Origin: Paraspadella gotoi
Taxonomy: Eukaryota > Chaetognatha
Length of the DNA stretch: 64,000 nucleotides
NCBI GenBank assembly: GCA_051294375.1
Contig: JBJCIZ010000009.1
Location: 80,184-144,183 of the forward strand
Direction of reading: 5' to 3'
In this document: piece after piece, positions 20,608 to 34,193 of the stretch
Layout of the letters: each line of letters begins with the position of its first letter
How positions within the stretch are numbered: position 1 is the stretch's first letter
Translations under genes and position numbers: made by a program
Notes under the pieces: generated by a model
The model's input: the letters and a program-made list of their open reading frames with translations, nothing else
What the model was told of the DNA's origin: nothing
Database searches by the model: none

Positions 20608-23025
20608 ATGGACACAAAAAAATTTTTTCAAGTGGCTCTTTTGGTTTTGACCAATTTGCTATACGTAATAGATATTGGTACTGACTTGAAAACTGCGCTT
20701 TCTTATATAAAAGAAAGTGATCTGGAATTAAAGCGTCTTGGATGGACTATAATTGTAATAAACATAGTAAATTATATCATAACATCTGGTTTTGGACTCG
20801 CATTAATTTTCAAACAAAAATCAATATATGGAAGATTATATTGTAAAAAATGGGTAAAAAAGTTAGTTGTTGTCTCCAATGTTTTGGGATTTGGTTTATT
20901 TCCATTGGAAATTGATTTTTTTATGGATTCTAATTTAACAAACAAAAACAAAAAAACTATAAAACTAAAAGAAATTTCTCTAACAATACTCAAACTATAT
21001 CATTGCCTGTTTGAGTCATTTCCTCAAATTCTGGTACAGAGTTATGCTATGATAGTCTTTTGGACCAGTGGAACGTCTTATCTATGCTTGGAAGTTTACC
21101 ATGATTTAGATAGAACATGGTTGCACAGAATTAGTCCGAATGGATCTTTAAAAAAAGTTGAACCTAGAGTTAAGTGTGCCTGCTTGACTAAGGCTTATGA
21201 AATCACACAATATTGTAAATGGCCAATTCAAAACTACTGGCCTTTGATTTCCGTCGGTCTTTCAACTGTGAGTATTGTTAAAAATTTTATTGATTTCAGA
21301 GTATTCATGACAAACAATAAGGAAAAAAACAACAACATTGCAGATACTTGTTTTTTAAAAGCGATATCTCTCATTCAAGGAGTCATTGGTTTAAATGTTT
21401 CTTTATATCTTGTTTTTATATACTCAATAAAACTATCAAAAGTTATTTTTATGTTCTCTCCCATAATTTTATTTCGTCTACTTACACTAAATGAATTACA
21501 TTATGCTACAAATTTTTTTATTCGTTATTTATATTTTAGTGATGTGAAAGAAAAACCATTAAATGGACCCATCATTTTTAAGCACATTATTCAACAAGGC
21601 ACATTTAATTTGATTTTGGTTTCATTTATTTTTACAACTGAAAGACATACTGCCATTTATGGAACCCATACAGCATTAAATCGCGAAATAAAAAGCTTTA
21701 CTTGGGGTTTTGATAAATTGAGAATAAACACTGCCCCTAAACTGTTAATTTATGAAGGGGCATGGAATTCAAAAGCGGGTCGTAATGGTTTGAGATGTAT
21801 CAGGCCAGATGGAGTTTCTAACAAAAAATGGTACCGCATATCTTTTGGTCTTTATTCTAGTGTAAATGGAGATTGTGTTAGACCTATGAAATTAGTCGAA
21901 TCGGTCTTGAAAAATCATTCATCACCTGTCACTATAAATATTGGTAACTATAATCTTTTTGATCCAAATTATATAGTAATAATATCTATGATTTTGGCTG
22001 ATTTGTTAAGCAGCTCCATATATGTCATTGCAGCTGCCCGTATATACAAAGTGTTTATTCCTTTTACCTTTCAGATAGTAGCATTGCTAAGTTTTGTATT
22101 ATTGTGTTTTTTGTGTCTTATTACTTCAATTAAAATAGTGAAAATAAGATCTGCCTATTCCAAATATCGTTTGAAACCATTAAACGCCAAAAATTTGTTG
22201 TATCTCCATTTACAAATATCAAAATTGTATAATATCATATCAAATGTTTTTTGGCTCATAGTTTATTTCTTAATTATAAAATTATTTGAATGTATTAAAG
22301 TAAAACGTGCAAAAGAATTTCTAAATTTCTTATTAATGCTCTTATCAGCTTTTCTATTTTTTACTGTTTTTCAAATTAAAGACATATCGAAACAAAAAAT
22401 ACAAGGGCTGATTATTGAAGTTTGCTTATTAAATATTAGTACTCACTCTACTTTAAAAATATGGAAATCGATGCATTCACAATTATTTCTTTACAAATAT
22501 ATTTCAGAAAATTCATCAATTTTCTTATTTATTTCTACCCTACCATCTCTTAAATATATCTTTTTATTTACTTTTATTACAAAAAAACGTAAAATCCAAG
22601 CAGTATGCCGTTATTTCTTTTTGATTTGTTCAACTTTTGTTTATTTCATATTATATTTTTATATAGAAAGCGAGAAACAAAATTTTTTAACTGAATATAC
22701 AAGCTTAGATAATCGTATTTTCAGCTTTGCTAATACACGTATACTATTGTATACATTGAAACAGACTAATTTTCCACAGAGGAGCCCTGAATTAACGAAA
22801 TTAATGAGTTTGAGTTCTCTTATTTCATTCTGTGTTCAAGAAAAAAAATTGTTATTAAATTTAGAAACGGCTTCCCATAGAAAAGTTTTCGCTAAAATTA
22901 ACAATTTGCCGCAAAGGTTTGGAGAATATTTTGAGACTTTGGATTGGCAAGATATTGACTATGTCAATTTGATGCATTTACCATTCATCATTATACCAAC
23001 AATGGCGCTCTTTTATATTGTTTAA
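20608..23025 (+). CDS. Large multi-pass membrane protein, XK-related-like
   Basis: One uninterrupted frame of 805 residues from ATG at 20608 (context ACAAAATGG) to TAA. At least twelve hydrophobic segments are spread over its length, so it should sit in a membrane. The first part resembles XK-related proteins. An early helix carries VIDIGTDLKTAL, and near residues 131-152 is a helix with FESFPQILVQSY, like the acidic/Gln motif common in that family, whose members include lipid scramblases. Family members are usually 350-700 residues. Here a soluble-looking loop (about residues 370-460, rich in Gly/Arg/Asn) and a second membrane half follow, which I do not recognise. It is intronless, AT rich and isolated among repeats, unlike the other genes. 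No transposon ends are visible. The XK assignment is tentative; the frame itself is convincing. Confidence 0.5.
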   Translation: MDTKKFFQVALLVLTNLLYVIDIGTDLKTALSYIKESDLELKRLGWTIIVINIVNYIITSGFGLALIFKQKSIYGRLYCKKWVKKLVVVSNVLGFGLFPLEIDFFMDSNLTNKNKKTIKLKEISLTILKLYHCLFESFPQILVQSYAMIVFWTSGTSYLCLEVYHDLDRTWLHRISPNGSLKKVEPRVKCACLTKAYEITQYCKWPIQNYWPLISVGLSTVSIVKNFIDFRVFMTNNKEKNNNIADTCFLKAISLIQGVIGLNVSLYLVFIYSIKLSKVIFMFSPIILFRLLTLNELHYATNFFIRYLYFSDVKEKPLNGPIIFKHIIQQGTFNLILVSFIFTTERHTAIYGTHTALNREIKSFTWGFDKLRINTAPKLLIYEGAWNSKAGRNGLRCIRPDGVSNKKWYRISFGLYSSVNGDCVRPMKLVESVLKNHSSPVTINIGNYNLFDPNYIVIISMILADLLSSSIYVIAAARIYKVFIPFTFQIVALLSFVLLCFLCLITSIKIVKIRSAYSKYRLKPLNAKNLLYLHLQISKLYNIISNVFWLIVYFLIIKLFECIKVKRAKEFLNFLLMLLSAFLFFTVFQIKDISKQKIQGLIIEVCLLNISTHSTLKIWKSMHSQLFLYKYISENSSIFLFISTLPSLKYIFLFTFITKKRKIQAVCRYFFLICSTFVYFILYFYIESEKQNFLTEYTSLDNRIFSFANTRILLYTLKQTNFPQRSPELTKLMSLSSLISFCVQEKKLLLNLETASHRKVFAKINNLPQRFGEYFETLDWQDIDYVNLMHLPFIIIPTMALFYIV

Positions 23026-23963
23026 ATTTAAACATATTTTTTTAACGAAAATTGGTTTTGATACAACAACGATGAAGTCCTTTGCATTAGAGTCGAAACA
23101 ATCTGCTATATAGAACAAAACTCGTTGTTGTATTAAAGAAACCACTTTTCGTTAAATCTCAAAGCAACAAAATGAAAGGATTAATATCGAACAACACACT
23201 ATTTTTTTAAAAATTATTAATAACTAATTATTCCAATACAATAGTAATAGTAATTTTAATCAACTTAAGGGATGTTACTTTAGAATAGAACAGTTCTTAA
23301 AACAAGTATATGTAAAACAATATACCTTTTTATTGATAAGGAAGCTAGTTCCTTAGCCACCTTAGTGTTAAAATAGTTTTTTTGTTTAATGAAGAATAAT
23401 TTTTTATATAATTTTAATATTCTATAAATTTAGAAGTCATCTGTCAATTTTGTTTTTTTTCAACGTTTTTTTTTGTAACTGTTGATATTAAAGTGTTTTC
23501 TTCTCATCTCTGATCTTCTTCAATTTTAAAAACTAAGGGGTTTTATAACAAAATAAACCGAGGTTCAGGAAGCATTTTTCTTGAATAATTAATTTGGTTT
23601 ACTTATTTATACCTATTCTTGATGATTAATATGGTTAAATACTAAGCAGTAGGGTAAAGTGAAAGTTTGGAATCAAAATTTCACAATTATATCTTGAACA
23701 CTATCTTATTAGTGAATACTAACCTGTTTTTATTTTTTACTAATATTGTAGCCCATTCAGCTTATTTTGTATATAGTATATAATGTGCCATTCAGCCTTG
23801 ATTTTTGGGTGTTGTATTCTACTATTCATGTTTCATTTAAAAAATCTGGCAAAGAAAGAGTTGATTTTTAAAATAGGAATACATATGTGCCAGTTAAAAG
23901 AAAATCGGTCAAGTCACTCCAGAGATAATATCTCAGGCAAAGATATGGTATCCTAAACATCCT

Positions 23964-24055
23964 AAAGATCGACAAAGTTTCCGGCCTATTGGCCTATTGC
24001 CCGACAAAATTTCCGACCTATTGCCCGACAAAGTTTCCGGCCTATGCCCGACAAA
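23964..24055 (+). repeat. 24-bp tandem repeat
   Basis: Four imperfect copies of a unit with core CCCGACAAAGTTTCCGGCCT, varying by short deletions. Confidence 0.75.
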
Positions 24056-24726
24056 GTAGTTCGGTCCAGGGTCAATCTCAAGGTCGAACGCGACACGAAA
24101 TTTCCATATCGCGTTTCCGTCGAGAGTGAAAAATGAGGAGTGAAGGGAAAGGGAAGAGTGATAATTGTTAGGAGTGATGATCAAAGTAAGTCAGGAGTGA
24201 TAAAAAAAAGAAGGATGAGGAGTGATAAATGTAGAGAGGAATGACAGAGTTGACTCTGTTGAGTGACAAAGTTTGGAGCGAGAGAGTGATAGAGTGATAA
24301 AGACAGGCGTGAGAGAGCGAGGAGTGACAACGAACGGAGAGACTGAGTTTGAAGTGATAAAGTCAGGAGTGAGAAAGCGATAAGTGAGAAAAAAATAGGA
24401 TTGGCGAAGTGAGTAGTGATACTCTGAGGCTTGACAACGTGAGGCGAGACAAAGTGAGAAATGAGAAAGTGGTGATCAGGTTACGCGTGATAAAGTGAGA
24501 AGTGAACGAATCGGTGAAACGGAAAACGAAAAAGACTTTTTTTGTCCTTGGTGTAAATCTAAAGTCGAAGAGGAAAGGAAGGATTAAAAAGTGAAGATTT
24601 TAAGATGTGAACTTTAAGATGTGAAGTTTTGAAGTTGTTAATTTAAGTTGAATGTCACGTCATGTAGTGTTATGTCAATATGTCAATGATAGCTCTATTT
24701 CTCTCCACAGTCCAAACCAAAGATTT

Positions 24727-24761
<35 letters not shown>

Positions 24762-24835
24762 AACTCTCTCTCTCTCTCTCTCTTCTCACCCATCGAAATG
24801 TATTAATATTATTAATATTATTAATGTTATTAATA

Positions 24836-25070
24836 GAATTCCGCGGCCGAACGGAATTCCTACGCCTCCTCATCTCGCCAACGATGGCGTTATTTTTAAC
24901 GCCTCATCCATATTTGCATAGAAAACATTTCCGGACCCCGGGACGCGCCCAAGTCTCCAGGGGTCCGGCTTGGCCCCAGCGCGGCTCAACTGCGCCCCGA
25001 GCGGCTCGTCGCTAATTCGGCCTCCGCGCGATTTTCCCTTTGGGGTCGGCACGGGGGTTGGCGGAGAGAG
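24836..25070. other. Isolated GC-rich island
   Basis: A GC-rich block in AT-rich surroundings. It opens with an inverted repeat (GAATTCCG / CGGAATTC) and contains an octamer-like ATTTGCAT at 24912. It may be a promoter island or a transposon remnant. No open frame of credible composition starts from it. Confidence 0.3.
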
Positions 25071-25695
25071 GGGTTGTATTGCATTTCTCTCTCTCTCTGT
25101 CTCTTTCTTTCTTTCTGTCCCTCTCTTTTTCTCTCTCTCTCTCTTTTTTTATTTCTCCCTTCCCTCTCTCTCACCATGCCCTCTCTCTTTTCTCTTCTTT
25201 CATTCTCTCTCCGCCTTCTCTCTTTTCTCCTCTCTCTCTCTTCCTCCCTCTCTTCCATAAATGTATGTATCGCTCTGTAACATATTTTTATCGTATAATG
25301 TCACATTTTGGAGCATTATAAGTTATAATCAAGTCAAATCAAATCAAATCTCTCTCTCTCTCTATCTCTCCCTCTCTGTGTCGTCTGTCTTTCTATCTTC
25401 TCTCTCCCTCTTTCTCTTCCAACTCTTCTCTCTCTCTCTCTCTCTCTCTCTCCTCGCTAAAAAACTGATTACAGAGCGAAACGGGGATGGAAATTTCGGA
25501 TGGAATCAAAAAGCGTTTTTTATCTGCGAGAAGTTCTTATTCCACCCTCGAGAGGGAGAAGAAAAAGAAGAAAGATCGGGAGAGAGGAGATGAGAGAGAG
25601 AGAGAAGAGGAAGAAGAGAAGAGAGAGAGAAGAGAGAGAGAGAGACAGAGAGAGAGAAGTATCGGAGAAGAGAGAGAGAGTATGCGAGAGAGAGA

Positions 25696-25757
<62 letters not shown>

Positions 25758-25999
25758 AAGAGAGATTGGGAGAAAAGAAAAACAAAAATACAAAAACAGA
25801 AAAACAAACTGAGTCAATCATTACTTCCTTAACCGCCAGCAGCGTGGAAAATAAGCACGTTACCGCGTACGCCAAACAATTTTGCCGCACTGTTCGCGTA
25901 TTGCTCTCTGCCTCTGGCAGTATCTGTCCGCACAACAGCAAATAGCGAAGACCGAATAAGACTCCATTTTAGGTTTACATTTATCTTCTCTCTCTCTCT

Positions 26000-26035
<36 letters not shown>

Positions 26036-26710
26036 ATCTCTCTCTCGCTCGCTTTCAGTCAAGGAATGGTCAGCGTGAAAAAGAGGTAGAAGATATGACG
26101 CTAATCGATGCGGTGTCGCCTTCCATCAAAAACGAAAGGAATATTGGGATTTACGATATAGAATTTTTTTCAATAAATATTGTTCTTTCATGCTTATCTT
26201 TGTTTCACTTTGAAATTATAATCAAATTTAAAATTTTGTTTTTAACAGACAACTTAGTTTTTCTCTAAAAATCACAATAAAACGAAATTTTTTTATATCT
26301 AAAAAGGACTAAGCGTGAAGAATATTTTGAACCCTTATTTCCTAAAATAATTCTGTTAGTTGATAGTATAAATAATATAAAATTAATAAACTCCATTACT
26401 ATTTCTTTTAAAAGATAAATTATGTACAAATTATTATTATTGAATACAAAATTGGTACATTTGTTAATTATGCTTCTTACCCCATGCCACTGGCAAGCAA
26501 AGACTTTTACCCTTCTTTAAAAAATATATATCAGTATATAAAGTACTTAATATTTAATTTTTAAAAAAATATATATACCCGTTAAACAGAAGCAGCTTCA
26601 TAATGGACGCATCTGAAAAAAAAAAAAATTCGGGCGCCGAGTCGAGTCGCGCAATTCGAAAGCTTTTTGGGCGAAACAAAAACAAATCGAGTTGGAGTCT
26701 AACGGCGCCG

Positions 26711-26795
26711 CGGTGGGGGCGTTGGGGGCTGGGGTGGCGCGGCGATTGGGGGGCGGGGGGGAATATAGCGGTACGATGCGGGCGGGGGGGGTGTG
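26711..26795 (+). other. G-run-rich segment
   Basis: About 85 bp with many runs of 4-9 G on the plus strand (GGTGGGGGCGTTGGGGGCTG and onward), enough for several G-quadruplexes. No gene is seen. Frames on both strands are compositionally driven. Confidence 0.6.
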
Positions 26796-26883
26796 CGAAA
26801 GTAGCCAAGGACAAGTGGGGCCTTAATTTCCCAGAATGCCCTCATTTCATCTTTAAGTCGGAATTAGATTATTTTTTTTTAGT

Positions 26884-27000
26884 TAAAGATTAGGTTTAAA
26901 ATTAAGGTTTATGTTAGCGGGTTAGATTAATGATTATGTTAAGGGATTTAGGTTAATGATTAGGGTTGAGGGTTAGAGGTTAAGGTTACAGATTTAAAAT
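26884..27000 (+). repeat. Degenerate telomere-like repeats (GGTTA type)
   Basis: Successive GGTTTA, GGTTAG, TTAGGTTAATGATTAGGG and GAGGGTTAGAGGTTAAGG strings, close to a decayed TTAGGG array. A C-rich counterpart in opposite orientation is at 30058-30175. Confidence 0.4.
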
Positions 27001-27409
27001 ATATTGAGGTTAAAATATAAAGTTGAAATTAAATCCTGCGAAGGAACAGAAATGGGGCACTCTCGGCAAATAGAGCCGGAAAGGGAACTTTGTGCAATGT
27101 TTTTCTGAAAAACGGAAATAGGAACTAATAAAAAAAAATCGACTCCATTTTTTGAATTGAAGAAAAAAAAATTCAGACTGGGTCAATGTTTTTTTTTTTA
27201 TGTAGAAGATCAGCTTTGAATTTTTTAGAGTCTTTGATGAGGATCTATCATGGCACTACGTACATATTTTAACATTGGCTCTAGATATTTAAGCATTTTA
27301 CGTTCCATAATTACCAAAATGTATTCCGTATAGTTCATTTAAAATTTTGTCCAGATCAAATGAAATATCAAATATCAAATATAAAAAAAAAGTATCCAGC
27401 AATAATAAA

Positions 27410-27605
27410 TATGAAATTGGTAAAAGATAAAATTATACATTCATTTAATAAATGAGCTATCTTGCCCCCAACTTTGGACAGGCTTTGGTGTGTTTAAGCC
27501 TCTATCACTCTTACAAGATATAGACATAGCAGTCCCTGGAAGCTTCATCAAGACTCTCTCAAGCTTCATTTATTCCCTCCCAGAGTACCTGGCTTTCCAC
27601 TCCTT
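27410..27605 (+). mobile_element. Short dispersed repeat (R2), copy 2
   Basis: Matches the 14344-14618 unit in the same orientation over about 195 bp, with point differences and no long gaps. It begins at ATGAAATTGGTA and fades after CAGAGTACCTGGCTTTCC. It lies just downstream of the EF-hand gene stop. Confidence 0.65.
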
Positions 27606-27670
27606 CTATGTTATAAATGATTATATTTGAATCCTTATCAATATTCCTATTTAGTATTTAGTTACGTATC

Positions 27671-28811
27671 TTATTTCTTTTTCTCCTCCGCGAAAGATAT
27701 AATTTTATTCTCGAAAAATTCTTCTTCTGAATTCGATTCTTCTTTTTCGGGTTCAGCGGCGACAATTTGAAGAAATTCTTCCTTAGAAACAAAACCGTCC
27801 TTATCTTTGTCCCAAACGGTCAACACGCACTCGCAGAAATTCTTTTAGTTCTCCTCCTTTGATCAAAAAAAGTAAATGGTTTCGAACAAATTCCGGTCGG
27901 CGAAAGTAAAACTTGACCCTTTTTCTTTTATTTTAGTTTACCTTTTTGTTTCGCTTCGTTGGGGTCGCTTTTCGTGAACTGTAGCGCCACATGACTTTGA
28001 AGCAAGGCTTCCATTTCATCTGTACCTAAATTAGTCTAACGTCCAACTACAAATGTATGGTGGACTAAAATCAAGTTCATTCGCCTCCCAACCCAAAGGT
28101 CCGGGGTTCGAGCCCGGTGGTCGCCTAACAGTTAAGAGGGACGGGTCGGGACGGGGCGCTTAACCCCCCTGTAACACGGTGTTACAGCCCGTTTCGAAGC
28201 TCAAGGACTGCTAATATTAACTCATAACAATAATTACTGTCTCTTCAAATGGTTATATCAGTAGATAAAGGATATTCCCTACATTTAGCATTTAAATTAA
28301 TTCACCATAAACTCTCGTTTATACTTTCACGGGCCAGAATTAATCATTGAATAGCCCTTTCATTTTTTTAAAAATAATTTATTTTTCTCACCGAAGCAGC
28401 CGTCGCCATTCAAGTCGTGCAGTTTAAAAAATATCCTCGGCGTGAAGGCTTTTTCTTCGTCAAGATCTCGTTCGTAAGTCTTTACGTGATCCCCCCAAAA
28501 AATGAAAAAAGAATACTTAAATTAATTAAATAATAACTGGTGTTATTTTTATAAGAACGAAGAAAACTAAATTACGTTTTATTTAGGCTTATAATAAGGC
28601 CAGCTTTTGCGATAATGCATAGAAACGTCGCAATGGTTCCATTTTATAATGCAATTATTTATTCATTTACATATTTATTTATTTATTCGTTTATTGATTT
28701 ATTTCTCACCACGGCGTCGTCAGTTTGATCGGTAGCCTGATTTTCGACGTGAACGATAAGAAAAGACGAAAATAAAATCGCAAAACTCACGATTGTCAAC
28801 ATTTTTGACAT
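27671..28811 (-). CDS. Secreted/ER EF-hand protein, MCFD2-like, one apparent frameshift
   Basis: Four exons: 28710-28811, 28392-28479, 27942-28019 and 27671-27856. All have GT-AG borders and matching phases. Exon 1 encodes a signal peptide (MSKMLTIVSFAILFSSFLIV). Two canonical EF-hand loops follow: DLNGDGCFDEME, completed across the second intron, and DKDKDGFVSKEE in exon 4. An acidic tail ends the protein. This order and length (about 150 residues) fit the MCFD2-type family, which binds calcium in the ER/Golgi and helps export glycoproteins. In exon 4 the frame breaks at 27837-27839 (AAA on plus). One base fewer there would keep both EF hands in one frame, so I suspect a sequencing error. 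A young pseudogene is possible. A SINE lies in intron 2. CGREF1-like is the main alternative family. Confidence 0.78.
28056..28245 (+). mobile_element. tRNA-derived SINE, internally deleted copy
   Basis: Flanked by a perfect CAAATG target duplication (28050-28055 and 28246-28251). It contains a Pol III B-box-like GGTTCGAGCCC and ends ...TTACTGTCTCTTC. Compared with the copy at 61821-62057 it lacks about 40 bp including the A-box region. It lies in an intron of the EF-hand gene, antisense to it. Confidence 0.8.
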
Positions 28812-29136
28812 TTTCTCACAACGTTGATGATTTTTTTTTTCAAAATGGTGCTACCGTATAACAAATAATTGACTTTTGAGTAATAAAACCAATTGTTTTT
28901 TATTTATTTATGAAGAGAAGGACATTGATCTACACAAAACGAGTCTAACTTTTAAGTTGAAAATCCAAAGTTTTTTTTTAAATCTTAAGTGACGAAAGCG
29001 AACCGGTTTTCCGAGAGCCAAGAATTATTTCGATGCAAAATAAAGATCAAAACGAAGTTCAGTCATATATGAGACTGTTTTATTTGTTTTTTCAACTTTG
29101 GTAGTAGTTTCTTTTAAATTAATTACGTGGTATGGG

Positions 29137-29138
<2 letters not shown>

Positions 29139-29226
<88 letters not shown>
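29139..29226 (+). repeat. (TAA)n microsatellite
   Basis: About 29 uninterrupted TAA units. Confidence 0.97.
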
Positions 29227-29548
29227 TTTCCTTTTGTTAGGAGAAATGCAAGATATTCTACTTTCTGGTTCTTATCATTTTTAGTCCGGGTTACGGAATG
29301 AATTAATGGACGGATTGAATGATTGATTGAATAAAAGAATGAATGAATGAATGAATGAATAAATGAATGAATGAATCGTGTCCTCGAAATCGGAACTTGA
29401 TTGAGAATCGATCTACAAACAGAACTGGATTCTCTCTCTCTCTCTCTTTCTCTCTTTCTCTCTCTCTCTCTCTAAGCACCATCTCGGTCGTGTTTAGATT
29501 TTCTAAATCGTCTGATGAAAAAGAGAGCGAGCTATTCGTTTTATTTAC

Positions 29549-29598
<50 letters not shown>

Positions 29599-30057
29599 TT
29601 GAATTTCCATGACAGGTTTAGTAAAGGGACTACTACGTTTTCAGATGTTAACAACTTGTAAACCACATTTTTTTTTCTCCCCGTCCTGTTCAGAAAATAA
29701 TCATCTCCCAGCTCATGAATTCGAAATGAAAGGATAGAGACTTTTAGAGAGGGACGTCCGTGTCTCTCTCTCTCTCGCTCTCTCTCTCTATTTTAGAGAG
29801 TGACGTCCCGAACAGAAAAGCCCCTTTTTTTATTTAAAGACTTTTTGTACTCGTTAAAAAGGTAAGTTTTCGTGGCACTTTTTACTGAACGCGCCCAATT
29901 TCTTTTCCTTTCTCCCTGAATTTAATTTTATTCTTAAGATCTATCTATTATCTAACCATAATCGTTTACTAAATATTTAACCTAAATTTTTATTCTATAA
30001 CCAGTAAACAAAAGGTAAAACGATCCGCAAATGACTTAGTTAATAGTTATACTAATT

Positions 30058-30175
30058 TCCTAACTGCAATCCCTAACTTTATAATTTGACCCACATTCCT
30101 AACTAATAGCCTAATCTTTAATCCAAAAAATAACCAAGTCCCTAACCCCTAACCCAATCTTTAACCCCAAAACTG
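30058..30175 (-). repeat. Degenerate telomere-like repeats (CCTAA type)
   Basis: CCTAACTG, CCCTAACTTT, CCTAACTAATAGCCTAATC and CCCTAACCCCTAACCC, a decayed TTAGGG-like array on the minus strand. It faces the G-rich array at 26884-27000. Partly in the intron after the RYK-like exon. Confidence 0.4.
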
Positions 30176-30230
30176 ACGTTTTTGGGAAATATTACGTAAC
30201 ATAAACATAGTAAAACATACTTAAACATAC

Positions 30231-30369
30231 CTAACAGACGACGAACTTCGTTGGTGTTCATGTATAAATCCAAGCGGGGTCTGGCGGCGAAGGCCGAAAG
30301 CGAGAACGAGGTTAGAAGAACGAAAATCACCGTCGTTGTCATCGTCGTCGTTTTCGTCGTCGTCGTCAT
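30231..30369 (-). CDS. RYK/Derailed-like first exon (signal peptide and start of WIF domain)
   Basis: ATG at 30369 opens 46 codons ending at a GTATGT donor with one base left over. The peptide has a Thr/Met-rich start, a hydrophobic signal sequence (VIFVLLTSFSLSAFA) and then LDLYMNTNEVRRLLG. That last stretch closely matches the beginning of the WIF domain of RYK/Derailed Wnt receptors (LY.s..EVRRLiG in the vertebrate protein). RYK is a single-pass receptor with an atypical kinase domain. I could not find the next WIF exon on the minus strand between here and 24 kb. The rest may lie past the EF-hand gene, which would then be nested, or be missing. GC content is higher than the surroundings and a GAC-rich stretch lies at the start codon. 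Confidence 0.52.

Positions 30370-34193
<3,824 letters not shown>

Larger units (their letters stand above)
23026..26602. other. Noncoding region with tandem and low-complexity DNA
   Basis: No supportable gene. It holds a 24-bp tandem repeat (23964-24055), a degenerate GAGTGATAAAG-type array (24130-24500), (CT)n at 24735-24782, a GC-rich island (24836-25070), CT-rich runs (25085-25255, 25352-25450), a GA-rich block (25555-25790) and CT-rich 25985-26050. Ser/Leu- or Arg/Glu-rich frames here are microsatellite translations. Confidence 0.8.
28812..30230. other. Intergenic, AT-rich with microsatellites
   Basis: No gene seen. Contains (TAA)n, (GAAT)n at 29338-29372, (CT)n at 29431-29475 and 29553-29596, and a second CT run at 29764-29790. 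Confidence 0.75.

Noticed and set aside
24652-25052. Frames over the GC-rich island
   Set aside because: Frames on both strands are similar in length and none shows family features; they are most likely chance in high-GC DNA.
25085-26062. Ser/Leu-rich and Arg/Glu-rich frames on both strands
   Set aside because: They derive from CT/GA microsatellites and mirror each other on opposite strands.
28090-28135. A tRNA gene suggested by a B-box-like GGTTCGAGCCC
   Set aside because: No cloverleaf can be drawn, the A-box part is deleted, and it sits within a SINE that has target duplications.
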